Origin: an uncultured Alistipes sp.
GTDB lineage: Bacteria; Bacteroidota; Bacteroidia; Bacteroidales; Rikenellaceae
DNA: 32,985 nucleotides
Reading direction: 5' to 3'
NCBI GenBank assembly: GCA_900546065.1
Contig: URBK01000025.1
Coordinates: 1 to 32,985, forward strand
The notes below the pieces were generated by a model. It was not told where the DNA came from. It searched no databases and worked only from the letters and a program-made list of their open reading frames with translations. This document shows, piece by piece, positions 8,046-15,344 of the stretch (positions are counted from its first letter, which is position 1; each line of letters begins with the position of its first letter). Both the position numbers and the translations under genes were made by a program.

Positions 8046-8327
8046 TCATTTATTCATTTCCTTTTTGTATTCCAAAATCTTGTCCATTGTCAGCCACTGC
8101 GGCTTTTCTCCTTCCTTGAAGCTGTCGTGCAACTTTATCATTAAATCGATTTGCCGTTCTTCATCACCTGCCCACAGGCGTTTGGGGTCTCTGCCTCCGT
8201 AATCCAAATAATACTCACAATCTGACTGCATCCTGGCTAACAGCATATATCTGAACCGTGCGTCTCGTTGCAATATATCATCAGCCGTTGTCCTTCCTGC
8301 TATGCTTGGCTTGTTATTCGTGTTCAT
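8046..8327 (-). CDS. LPD11-domain protein
   Basis: 93 residues from MNTNNKPSIAG; a TTG two codons upstream is less likely. The core RYMLLARMQSDCEYYLDYGGRDPKRLWAG, then QIDLMIKLHDSF and the end WLTMDKILEY, matches the large polyvalent protein-associated domain 11 (LPD11) family common on Bacteroides mobile elements. Such domains are known as parts of large proteins delivered with DNA during conjugation or phage infection; here it stands alone. The function is unknown. It is the last gene of a leftward series that includes SSB. Confidence 0.65.
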   Translation of the reverse strand: MNTNNKPSIAGRTTADDILQRDARFRYMLLARMQSDCEYYLDYGGRDPKRLWAGDEERQIDLMIKLHDSFKEGEKPQWLTMDKILEYKKEMNK

Positions 8328-8355
8328 ACTCAATTTACATTAACTTGTTATACAA

Positions 8356-8670
8356 TCAGTCCGTTACGTCATAATAATAGCTTAACTCTTCGTCCTTCAG
8401 ATTCTCAACCGCATACTGGTCTGCCTGTCTCCAGAGTGCATCATACAACGCCGCCACATTCGGTTTCGTTTTATAGTGCTGCCATATCTTGTGATTCAAT
8501 ACCAACACCAATTCCGTAAGGTACTTGCAGTTGCCTTTCCACTCTTCAAAGGCACGGTTGAAAGTGTCCTGAATAGCCGATAACCCGAAAATGTCGGCCG
8601 CTGAAAAATCTTCCCAAAAAGTAGTCTGTACGTTATACCCGTTCTCTGCCATAAATGCTCTGAATGTCAT
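8356..8670 (-). CDS. Conserved hypothetical protein of Bacteroides mobile elements
   Basis: 104 residues starting MTFRAFMAENGY. An upstream ATG at 8712 adds 14 residues (YQREIKTTKNF...) absent from the form I recall, so 8670 is preferred. The protein is rich in aromatic residues and ends with DEELSYYYDVTD. It has YLTELVLVLNHKIWQHY in the middle, a probable amphipathic helix. I know similar proteins from Bacteroides conjugative elements but no function. It lies 28 nt upstream of the LPD11 gene in the same direction. Confidence 0.6.
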   Translation of the reverse strand: MTFRAFMAENGYNVQTTFWEDFSAADIFGLSAIQDTFNRAFEEWKGNCKYLTELVLVLNHKIWQHYKTKPNVAALYDALWRQADQYAVENLKDEELSYYYDVTD

Positions 8671-8778
8671 ATCATTAAAATTTTTAGTTGTTTTTATTTC
8701 CCTCTGATACATCCTGTATCGGAAGGTTGATTATTTTTCTGCCCACAAGATTGGCGGTCTGTCAGGCAAGGAGGATGC

Positions 8779-8819
8779 GAAAAATACTCTTTCCGACATG
8801 TCGGAAAGGAAGATTTTTC
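8779..8819. repeat. Long hairpin with a perfect 20-bp palindromic core
   Basis: The core CTTTCCGACATGTCGGAAAG (8789-8808) is a perfect palindrome. After a 3/4-nt internal loop, GAAAAAT (8779-8785) pairs with ATTTTTC (8813-8819). The A/T-rich outer arms would look like terminator tails in both directions, but the position between two genes read the same way also allows an operator or a single-strand structure. Confidence 0.7.
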
Positions 8820-8984
8820 AGCAGCAAGCATAAGCGTTCCTTGACAGGACAAACAACCGGCAATCAAACTTTGCAGAATAAATAACCGGGCTTTCGAAAT
8901 AGGCGTGTAGGGAATTTCAGGCATTGCAATAAAAGGGGAAAACGTGAAATACAAAAGGCTATATTACGGAAGGCTTCGAGCAAA

Positions 8985-9009
8985 ACAAAAGCGGCCCGAA
9001 AGCCGCTTT
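8985..9009 (-). terminator. Rho-independent terminator of ssb
   Basis: On the minus strand AAAGCGGC, a 6-nt loop and GCCGCTTT are followed by TTGTTTTG, a classic stem and U-rich tail. It starts 16 nt after the SSB stop codon. Confidence 0.8.
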
Positions 9010-9025
9010 GTCAGGAAAACAGGGA

Positions 9026-9409
9026 TTACTTCTTGCCCTTTTTCGCTTCTTTTGCCGGTTTCGAAGGAACTTCTTCCTCCTTCTCGACAGCCGGATAGAA
9101 TTTGACTGCAACCGTCACGATGCGGTTGTGCTGCACTCCATCTTTGTCAGTCCATTCTTCAGGCTTGAAGTAGCCTTCCACGGTCAGCAGCGTACCTTTG
9201 GTAAGCTGATCAAACGCCCCGGAATTTTCATTCTTGCGCCACGCTTCAATGTTCATGAAAGCGGATATGCGCTTGGTTTCTTCGCCGATCTTCTCCTGGC
9301 GGGCAACAGCCAGAGGGAAACGTGCAACACTTGTGTTGGTGAATTGATAAACCTCGGCGTCTTTTGCGACATAACCGGTTACTGCGAAATTGTTCTCGTA
9401 CTTTTTCAT
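9026..9409 (-). CDS. ssb: Single-stranded DNA-binding protein (element-encoded)
   Basis: 127 residues with a single OB-fold: NNFAVTGYVAKDAEV at the start, then VARFPLAVAR, MNIEAWRKN, KGTLLTVEGYFKPEEW and NRIVTVAVKFYP. This is the SSB family (PF00436). The C-terminus is Lys/Pro-rich (SKPAKEAKKGKK) and lacks the acidic DDDIPF-like tip of chromosomal SSB, so it may not recruit host replication partners through that tail. Element SSBs protect the incoming single strand after conjugation and dampen SOS; that role is expected from family knowledge. It is followed by its own terminator and preceded by a large gene-free stretch. Confidence 0.88.
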   Translation of the reverse strand: MKKYENNFAVTGYVAKDAEVYQFTNTSVARFPLAVARQEKIGEETKRISAFMNIEAWRKNENSGAFDQLTKGTLLTVEGYFKPEEWTDKDGVQHNRIVTVAVKFYPAVEKEEEVPSKPAKEAKKGKK

Positions 9410-9598
9410 TTCGATTGCTTTTTGAAGTTAATAAATCAGTTTTACGGTGCATAAAAAGTAGGTGCAGTAAAGGGATGCACCAAGGATAACGTATAAATAC
9501 TCTTTATTTTGGGGTTCTCCCAAACCGGAGGCTTGATAAAGGAAGATTTGTACTGTTACGCCATTGGTCAAGACCATGGGTCGCGCCCGGCTGCATAC

Positions 9599-9606
9599 TA
9601 ACTTTG
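9599..9606 (+). promoter_or_regulatory. Putative rightward -7 box
   Basis: TAACTTTG matches TAnnTTTG exactly. At the expected -33 position there is no TTTG; instead the end of the inverted repeat CCATTGGTC/GACCATGG is found, which might be a regulator site. Transcription would start near 9612. Confidence 0.45.
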
Positions 9607-9620
9607 CAACGAAAAACGAT

Positions 9621-9683
9621 ATGGCGACTTCAATAGAAAGCAGTCACGAAAAAGAAGAGGAAAAACAATTGGCAACTGGTTAA
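9621..9683 (+). CDS. Possible 20-residue leader peptide
   Basis: ATG at 9621 opens a 20-codon frame (MATSIESSHEKEEEKQLATG) that begins about 9 nt after the predicted transcript start of the promoter at 9599. It is acidic and hydrophilic. It has no recognised relatives and may be chance; the position behind a promoter is the only support. Confidence 0.2.
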   Translation: MATSIESSHEKEEEKQLATG

Positions 9684-10140
9684 AGGAATAATAAAGACGG
9701 ACGGTGCTGTCAATGGGCACGAATTGGTTTCAACTCTCGGCTGGCATAGGAAGAAGAGCTTCTGGCGGGAAACAGCACCATGTCTCATGATTTGAAGCGG
9801 CAAGGATAATATGCCGTACAGGCAGTAAGCGTATAAGCTGCGGCGTGGGAAAGGCCGTAAGACGAAGAATTGGCAAAGGGGTGCGGGCGTATCGGTGTTG
9901 CAGCCTTTATCCGGCAAGAGAAATGAGGGAAAAGAAGGCAAAATGAAAAAAAGGCTGGAGCCCGATTGGGAGACAAAGCGGAACGGGCGCGTTATGCGAG
10001 TTTCAGCTTCTTTATAAAGGGATATGGCGCAGCCAAAAGAGAATATAAATGGATAATCCGGCAAAAATCATTGTCCGGCCAATGGCCATCTGCGACTCAA
10101 TGAAGTTTGGGATATAAAAGGTTATTGCGGTAAATAAAGT

Positions 10141-10176
10141 TACGGACTGGAACTGAATATTCAACTCCAGTCCGTA
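10141..10176 (-). terminator. Terminator-like hairpin of the small-gene operon
   Basis: TACGGACTGGA (10141-10151) and TCCAGTCCGTA (10166-10176) are perfect inverted repeats around a loop that itself contains GAATATTC. On the minus strand the stem is followed by ACTTTATTTACC, moderately U-rich. It begins 18 nt after the last gene of the leftward group (stop at 10195). Confidence 0.65.
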
Positions 10177-10194
10177 TAGTGCAGAGGCTCCATG

Positions 10195-10452
10195 TCAGAA
10201 TTGGATCATCATGATGCGGTGTGGAAAGATTTTGTTTTTGTCGCTCGGTTTTCGTTGGCATATCCAAAGATGGTGTGCCCCATAGCCGAACGTGAAATAC
10301 TCGTTAAGCCGGGTCTCTTTCTTTAGACTCTCCATGCTTGTGCGAAGTTCATCTTCGTCTTTTGAAAAAAGAAGCGTGTTTATGATTCTGAAATATAGAT
10401 TTGTCACTTCGCTGCAGTAAGGGCAAAAAGGGTGTTCAATCGTTACGTTCAT
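10195..10452 (-). CDS. Small protein with a CPYC motif
   Basis: 85 residues. The sequence has CPYC at residues 10-13 and HHLWIC at about 60-65, a spacing of Cys/His pairs that could hold zinc. No family is recognised. Its start overlaps the end of the upstream gene by 17 nt, consistent with a compact operon. It ends just before a strong hairpin, so it is probably the last gene of the group. Confidence 0.5.
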   Translation of the reverse strand: MNVTIEHPFCPYCSEVTNLYFRIINTLLFSKDEDELRTSMESLKKETRLNEYFTFGYGAHHLWICQRKPSDKNKIFPHRIMMIQF

Positions 10453-10738
10453 AATTGTCTTCGTTTAGTGCATTAGTCATGATAGATTCTCCTTCCTGGT
10501 TGAAAATCTCAATGGTGGGGTAACCATCGTTTTCTTCGGGAAACAAAAGCTCGGAAGTATCACGCAAAGCCTCACTTCTTCCATGAGAAAGACGGCTGTC
10601 AATGATATTCGAAACATCTTTGCAACGCCAGGACCGGACGATTGCCTCTGCTTCCTCATAACTGTTGGCTTCCACAGTGAAATAGTCTCTTTCCCAACTT
10701 GTGACTTTACAGTCTTGATAAAATTCAAATTTTCCCAT
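10436..10738 (-). CDS. Hypothetical small acidic protein
   Basis: 100 residues, soluble, acidic toward the C-terminus (ALNEDNYERND). The first half reads FYQDCKVTSWERDYFTVEANSYEEAEAIVRSW, a beta-beta-alpha pattern often seen in small mobile-element proteins. I recognise no named domain. It overlaps the next gene by 17 nt and starts 12 nt after the previous one ends. Confidence 0.5.
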   Translation of the reverse strand: MGKFEFYQDCKVTSWERDYFTVEANSYEEAEAIVRSWRCKDVSNIIDSRLSHGRSEALRDTSELLFPEENDGYPTIEIFNQEGESIMTNALNEDNYERND

Positions 10739-10750
10739 AAGCCATGTATT

Positions 10751-11083
10751 CTAACGTACTACTTCAACTATATCCTCAATCCTGCCATACAGTATTGAGC
10801 GTAATGCGGTTTTGTCTATGGCATAATATTCTTGGATATGCCCGTATTGTTTGACGAAATACCGCTTGAGAACATCGGAAAAATCAAAATGATAACCGCT
10901 CAAGGCAATCCCCCGTTTGAAATAGGTGCTTTCGCTCACGTTGCGAGTAATCCAATTCTTGTCTTCTCTATTGAGTTTGCCGCCATTATTCAGATGTTCC
11001 CGTAACTTATACACTCGGCTGCCTTGTAATGTTGCCAGCTCCGGAACATCCCATTGAACGAATTTTGTTGCTATCTGTGCCAT
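10751..11083 (-). CDS. Hypothetical protein of the small-gene operon
   Basis: 110 residues, basic, no membrane segment. Visible features are YKLREHLNNGGKLNREDKNWI near the N-terminus and a Tyr/Phe-rich middle (YFVKQYGHIQEYYAI). The first part is reminiscent of short proteins carried by Bacteroides conjugative elements. No function can be given. It begins 5 nt after the preceding gene and is followed closely by the next, all leftward. Confidence 0.5.
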   Translation of the reverse strand: MAQIATKFVQWDVPELATLQGSRVYKLREHLNNGGKLNREDKNWITRNVSESTYFKRGIALSGYHFDFSDVLKRYFVKQYGHIQEYYAIDKTALRSILYGRIEDIVEVVR

Positions 11084-11088
11084 ATTGC

Positions 11089-11271
11089 TTAATCATGAAT
11101 AATAATTTCATCTCGGAATACTGAAATCTCTTTGCCGCTTTCAAGGCGGACAACTATGGTAGTGCCATAGTCGTCCACAATTACACCTTCCGTGTAGCCT
11201 TTATAAGCCGTGGATAAAGTACAGGATAAACCTATAATATCGCTTTCGTTATCAAATGTTCTGTTGCTCAT
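11089..11271 (-). CDS. Hypothetical 60-residue protein
   Basis: Start taken at MSNRTFDNE (11271), which avoids overlap with the upstream gene; an alternative ATG at 11295 adds eight residues (MGNKNIIV) and overlaps by 19 nt. The second half (EGVIVDDYGTTIVVRLESGKEISVFRDEIII) is a run of beta strands resembling a small SH3-like or KOW-like barrel, an impression only. It sits in the leftward small-gene group. Confidence 0.45.
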   Translation of the reverse strand: MSNRTFDNESDIIGLSCTLSTAYKGYTEGVIVDDYGTTIVVRLESGKEISVFRDEIIIHD

Positions 11272-11276
11272 GACTA

Positions 11277-11570
11277 TTATATTTTTATTTCCCATTTTCC
11301 TTGAGAGTAGATTCTAAAACTCACATATTCATTTTCAAATTCATAAGTTAGAATTTTAATATAGACTTTATCTTTTGCTTCCAGTGAGGCAACCAATTGG
11401 TCCATTTCTTTTTCTGGATATTCCCACCGGGAAGGAAATTCTGCATCAACAGAATTGCCATACTTGTTTGCATAACAACTGAAATTGTCATCCAAGAAAG
11501 CCTCTATCTTATTGAGGTCATTTTGGTTTTCCGTACTTGCGTAGAAAATGTTTGTCGCATAATTTGCCAT
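11277..11570 (-). CDS. Hypothetical protein, first gene of the small-gene operon
   Basis: 97 residues beginning MANYATNIFYASTENQ. The pattern beta strand, helix (NDLNKIEAFLDDNF), WEYPEKEMDQLVASLE and a final strand KWEIKI suggests a small ferredoxin-like alpha/beta fold seen in several element-encoded proteins. No catalytic residues stand out. As the most upstream gene of the five-gene leftward group it should follow the promoter, but no good -7 box was seen on the minus strand in the next 150 bp. Confidence 0.5.
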   Translation of the reverse strand: MANYATNIFYASTENQNDLNKIEAFLDDNFSCYANKYGNSVDAEFPSRWEYPEKEMDQLVASLEAKDKVYIKILTYEFENEYVSFRIYSQGKWEIKI

Positions 11571-11852
11571 ATAATTCTATTTTAAGTTTTCTTTTTTTCC
11601 CTCATGTAGCATTTACTACTTCAGGCTTGATTAATTATGTCGCTTCATAAGGTGTCATGGCTCTTTATGCAAGGTTTCACGACCAAATACTACCGCTGCA
11701 AAGCAAGGTGGAGATTTTGTTGTGAACCTCAAGGATACCTTGCATACAAGAAAGACATGACAAATACCTTTGCGGCACAATTCATCAAATAGCCCGAAGT
11801 CGAATGCTTATAGGGACAAATATTTACTCGTAAACTTATAAAGGAATATATT

Positions 11853-12077
11853 GCAGCGAAAAGAGAAAGGACGGAGTCAAAGGGAGTCCACTTTCTGCTG
11901 TCTAAAAAGGGAGTGGCAGAGTGAGCAAAAACAGTTTAGTTTAGTCCATTAGCCTATATATATGCTAAACTAAAGTAAACTAAAAATAGACAAATATTTG
12001 ATTGCTTGGATGATTATTTTTAACTTTGCACATATTGATATCGATCATTGAAAACAATACTTTTCTCTTTTCGCTGC
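11853..12077. repeat. 16-bp inverted repeat pair around a repeat cluster
   Basis: GCAGCGAAAAGAGAAA (11853-11868) recurs exactly in inverted orientation at 12062-12077. Between the arms lie AGTTTAGTTTAG (from 11933) and CTAAACTAAAGTAAACT (11965-11981), themselves inverted and partly direct repeats. Such spacing fits recombinase or accessory-factor arm sites. Confidence 0.55.
11997..12028 (+). promoter_or_regulatory. Near-consensus rightward promoter at the junction
   Basis: TTTG (11997-12000), a 20-nt spacer and TAACTTTG (12021-12028) match the Bacteroidota consensus. Transcription from about 12,035 would run toward the M16 peptidase. The first ATG on that RNA is at 12092 and opens only 12 codons (MKKHILNQDEKA). 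Confidence 0.65.
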
Positions 12078-12316
12078 GAATTCCTGGATATATGAAAAAA
12101 CATATATTGAATCAGGATGAGAAAGCATAGTAATAGCTTGGATTGGTGCTTTGATTGCAAGCAAGTGAAAGGAATGAAAAGTAATGCAAACAAAAAAACG
12201 AGGATTTACCTAAAAAACCATTTTTTGTTCCTGATTTGTTTCTTGTTTCAGAAACAAAATTCATAAACTACTCATTTACAAATGGTTAAATAGTTGTATA
12301 TTAAATTTTTTAGATT

Positions 12317-15151
12317 ATGAAAAGATTATTGTTGTTGATGACCTTGATATTCATGGGCTGGGGTGCGCAGCAGGCCGTTGCGCAGGTGGACCCCATGCAG
12401 CAGATCAAGGCCGACGAGCAGATCCGCACGGGCAAACTGCCCAACGGACTGACCTACTACATCCGCCACAACGAGAAACCGAAGGGCATGGCCGAGTTCT
12501 ATATCGTACACGATGTTGGAGCCATACAGGAGGACGACTCGCAGCAGGGTCTGGCCCACTTCCTCGAGCACATGGCCTTCAACGGTACGAAGAACTTCCC
12601 GAAGAAGGGTCTGACGGAGTATCTCGAGAAGATCGGCGTGAAGTTCGGCGCCAACCTCAACGCCTTCACTTCGTGGGACCTGACGCAGTATTATATGACC
12701 GATGTGCCCGTACAGCGCGAGGGCGTGATCGACTCGGCGCTGCTGGTGCTGCACGACTGGTCGCACTTCATCTCGCTGGAGCCCGAGGAGATCGACTCGG
12801 AGCGCGGCGTGATCATGGAGGAGCTGCGTACGCGTGACGGTGCCTCGTGGCGTTCTACGATCGACATGGTCAAGGCCATAGGCCGCGGCACGCAGTACGA
12901 GCACCGCAACCTTATAGGTTATCTGGACGGTCTGAAGAGCTTCTCGCACGATGATCTGAAGGCCTTCTATGACAAGTGGTACCGTCCCGACTATCAGGCT
13001 GTGGTCGTCGTTGGTGACATCGATGTCGATGCTGTGGAGCAGAAGATCAAGACCATGATGGCCGACATCCCCGCACCTGCGGCCGATGCGGCACAGAAGG
13101 AGGTTATACGTATCCCCGGCAATGAAGAGCCTGTCGTCAGCATCTTCACCGACCCCGAGATGCAGGGATCGTATATGCAACTTATCTACAAGCAGGAGGC
13201 CATGCCCAAGCAGTACCGCGGTACGGTGATGGCAAACCTCGTGGCCGACATCTCGAGCTACATATCGCTGATGATGAACGAGCGCCTGAGCGACATTGCG
13301 CGCAAACCCGATGCTCCTTTCGTGTCGGCATCGTTCGATCCGCTCGGCAGCTTCGGCATCTGCCCCACGCTGGACGTGACGGGCGGTTATGTTGAGACGG
13401 CCGACGGCAAGCTGATGGAGGGCTACAAGGCTCTGCTTACCGAGATGGAGCGTATGCGCCGCTACGGTTTCACGGCCGGCGAGTACGAGCGCGCCAAGAG
13501 CGAGCTGCTCTCGATGGTGGAGCGCAAGTATAACAGCCGCGATGACCGTACGCACTCGTCGTTTGCACAGGCATGCATCGACAACTTCCGTCTGGGAGAC
13601 CCGATGCCCGATGCCGAGACCGAGTATGAACTCGACAAGCAGCTCATAGAGATGATCGACCTGAACACCATAAACAAGACTGTCGAGAACCTCTACAAGC
13701 CGATGGAGAATCTTGTTGTCATGGTGCGCCAGCCCGAGAAGGAGGGCCTCACGGCTCCCACCGAGCAGGAGATTGTCGATGCGTTGAAGGCAGCCGTCGA
13801 GGCCGATGTAGAGCCTTTCGAGGATAATGTCGTGAAGGAGCCCCTTATCGGCGAGGATGTCGAGCTGAAGGGTTCGCCCGTCAAGAAGGAGAAGGTGAAC
13901 GAGGCGCTGGGCACGACGGAGTGGACGCTGAAGAACGGCATCAAGGTCGTCTTCAAGCAGACCCCCTACGAGGCCGACCGCGTGTCGCTCTCGGCCGAGT
14001 CGTACGGCGGCAGCGCCCTTTTCGACAACGATATGTTCTATTCGGCATCCATGCTGCCGTCGGTTATGAGCATGTCGGGTATCTCGAAGTTCTCGGCTTC
14101 GGACCTGAACAAGCAGCTCTCGGGCAAGGTGGCTTCGGCGGGAACGTCGGTGGGCAGTTACAAGCACGGTGTGTCGGGTTCGTCGTCGGTAAAGGACGTG
14201 GAGACCATGCTGCAGCTCGTATACCTGCAGTTCACGGCGCCGCGTTTCAACGAGGATGACTTCGCCACGCTGATGAAGCGTTACAATACGATGCTGGCCA
14301 ACCAGATGTCAAATCCCGACTTTCTCTTCCGGCAGAAACTGGTCAAGACGCTCTACGGCGACAACTTCCGCCGCCAGCAGATCACGCCCGAGTTGCTCGA
14401 GAAGGTCAAGCTGGAGCAGATGCCCGAGGCGCACAGCCGTCTTTTCTCGAATGCTGCGGACTTCTCGTTCCGTATCATAGGCAACATCGACGCCGCGACG
14501 CTGAAACCTCTGGTGGAGAAGTATATCGGTTCGCTGCCCGCGGCCAAGAAACCGACCAACAAGTTCACCGATGACGGCGTACGTGCCGCCAAGGGCGACA
14601 TCGACGAGCAGATCACCGTTAAGATGGAGCAGCCGAAGGTGTCGGTAGGGTACTTTTATACGGGCGACGCCGACTACACGATCAAGAACATCATGACGAT
14701 GAGCTTCCTCACGCAGGCGCTCGATAACCGTTACCTGAAGTCTATCCGCGAGGAAAAGGGCGGCACCTACGGCGTATCGGTTGCCGGCAGCATGCTGACC
14801 GAGCCTGTGCGCGGATATATCCTGCAGATAGTATTCGACACCAACGACGAGATGGCCGACGAGCTGTGCGAGATCATCATCGCCGAGATGGAGAAGATCG
14901 CGGCCGAGGGCCCGCTTGCAGACGATGTGGAGAAGACGCGCGAGTACCTGCTCAAGAACTACAAGAAGCTCATGGAGCAGAACTCTTGGTGGCGCCAGAT
15001 TATAAACGAGTACTACGATTACGGTCTGGACTATCAGAAGGATTATGAGGCTGTCGTAAGCTCGATCACGGGCGACGACGTGAAGGCTATGATGCAGAAG
15101 ATACTCGACGACGGCAACCACATCAAGGTGATGATGCGTCCCGAGAAATAA
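12317..15151 (+). CDS. M16-family zinc metallopeptidase (pitrilysin/insulinase type)
   Basis: 944 residues. A Sec signal peptide (MKRLLLLMTLIF...AVAQ) exports it to the periplasm. The inverted zinc motif HFLEH (H81, E84 catalytic, H85) is intact and the third ligand is in SERGVIMEEL (E169). Typical second-half features follow: an M16 C-terminal domain, an inactive second M16 repeat (from about 540, EWTLKNGIKVVFKQTPYEADR), and a final YGVSVAGS region with the substrate-clamping R/Y motif. It degrades peptides in a closed chamber; the exact substrate is unknown. It is the first gene after the mobile region, has strongly G+C-rich codons and ends in its own terminator. Its own promoter was not clear, apart from the junction promoter 280 nt upstream. 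Confidence 0.93.
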   Translation: MKRLLLLMTLIFMGWGAQQAVAQVDPMQQIKADEQIRTGKLPNGLTYYIRHNEKPKGMAEFYIVHDVGAIQEDDSQQGLAHFLEHMAFNGTKNFPKKGLTEYLEKIGVKFGANLNAFTSWDLTQYYMTDVPVQREGVIDSALLVLHDWSHFISLEPEEIDSERGVIMEELRTRDGASWRSTIDMVKAIGRGTQYEHRNLIGYLDGLKSFSHDDLKAFYDKWYRPDYQAVVVVGDIDVDAVEQKIKTMMADIPAPAADAAQKEVIRIPGNEEPVVSIFTDPEMQGSYMQLIYKQEAMPKQYRGTVMANLVADISSYISLMMNERLSDIARKPDAPFVSASFDPLGSFGICPTLDVTGGYVETADGKLMEGYKALLTEMERMRRYGFTAGEYERAKSELLSMVERKYNSRDDRTHSSFAQACIDNFRLGDPMPDAETEYELDKQLIEMIDLNTINKTVENLYKPMENLVVMVRQPEKEGLTAPTEQEIVDALKAAVEADVEPFEDNVVKEPLIGEDVELKGSPVKKEKVNEALGTTEWTLKNGIKVVFKQTPYEADRVSLSAESYGGSALFDNDMFYSASMLPSVMSMSGISKFSASDLNKQLSGKVASAGTSVGSYKHGVSGSSSVKDVETMLQLVYLQFTAPRFNEDDFATLMKRYNTMLANQMSNPDFLFRQKLVKTLYGDNFRRQQITPELLEKVKLEQMPEAHSRLFSNAADFSFRIIGNIDAATLKPLVEKYIGSLPAAKKPTNKFTDDGVRAAKGDIDEQITVKMEQPKVSVGYFYTGDADYTIKNIMTMSFLTQALDNRYLKSIREEKGGTYGVSVAGSMLTEPVRGYILQIVFDTNDEMADELCEIIIAEMEKIAAEGPLADDVEKTREYLLKNYKKLMEQNSWWRQIINEYYDYGLDYQKDYEAVVSSITGDDVKAMMQKILDDGNHIKVMMRPEK

Positions 15152-15190
15152 TCCGCACGGCGGCTCTGCTCCGCCAAGCGGTCAAATACG

Positions 15191-15225
15191 AAAAGACTCC
15201 CTGCCTATGGCGGGGAGCCTTTTTT
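15191..15225 (+). terminator. Terminator of the M16 peptidase gene
   Basis: CTCCCTGCC, a TAT loop and GGCGGGGAG (one G-T pair) followed by CC and six T residues. Confidence 0.85.
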
Positions 15226-15290
15226 ATGTGGGTATGTATATGGGTATTTTATGGATTCTGCGCATGGCAGGCAGAGTTACGTAATAAAAT

Positions 15291-15323
15291 ACAGCCGCTC
15301 CGATTGTCGGGACGGCTGTTTTT
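15291..15323. terminator. Terminator of the gcvT end
   Basis: ACAGCCG..CCGA pairs with TCGG..CGGCTGT (13 bp with two mismatches, 3-nt loop). It has TTTTT on the plus side and ATTTTATT on the minus side, so it can act for the leftward series ending at gcvT and as a second stop for the M16 transcript. Confidence 0.75.
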
Positions 15324-15344
15324 ATAAAGGTAGAATGATATCCT

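Larger units (their letters stand above)
8671..9025. other. Gene-free 355-bp stretch with nested palindromes
   Basis: No convincing reading frame is present. It holds the long hairpin at 8779-8819, which is itself inside a looser inverted repeat (CTGTCAGGCAAGGA at 8759-8772 against TCCTTGACAG at 8838-8847), and the SSB terminator at its right edge. The region presumably carries the promoter of the leftward gene at 8670, but no clear TAnnTTTG was found on the minus strand. Confidence 0.5.
9410..10194. other. Gene-free 785-bp stretch, candidate non-coding RNA locus
   Basis: No long frame here is convincing as a protein. Signals seen: a perfect hairpin TTTGGG-GTTCT-CCCAAA (9508-9524), an inverted repeat CCATTGGTC/GACCATGG (9561-9579), a rightward -7 box (9599-9606), a 20-codon frame at 9621, and a strong inverted repeat at 10141-10176. 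The plus strand from 9611 to about 10,000 is purine-rich and less A/T-rich than the other non-coding gaps of the element, which suggests sequence under selection. Confidence 0.4.
11571..12316. other. Gene-free junction between mobile and chromosomal DNA
   Basis: This 746-bp A/T-rich stretch contains no convincing gene. It holds a CAAGG-ATA-CCTTG palindrome (11730-11742), a 10-bp inverted repeat TATGCAAGGT/ACCTTGCATA (11666-11675, 11737-11746), a 16-bp inverted repeat (11853-11868, 12062-12077), repeats built on TAGTTTAG/CTAAACTA (11933-11984), a rightward promoter (11997-12028), and TTGTTTC-A-GAAACAA (12243-12257). The change in base composition at its right end makes it the likely place for the element's end, but no att core or target duplication can be identified without the other end. 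Confidence 0.5.

Noticed and set aside
9630..10064. 144-codon leftward frame in the gene-free stretch
   Set aside because: Rich in Phe, Leu, Pro and Ser because the opposite strand is purine-rich; no start context, no recognisable fold.
6958..12174. 13-bp direct repeat CAAGTGAAAGGAA at 6958-6970 and 12162-12174 as possible element ends
   Set aside because: A 13-mer repeat is expected several times by chance in 33 kb, and the enclosed block has no integrase.
12326..14167. 613-codon open frame antisense to the M16 peptidase
   Set aside because: It arises from the G/C-rich third positions of the peptidase gene; the translation has no family signature and the sense gene is certain.
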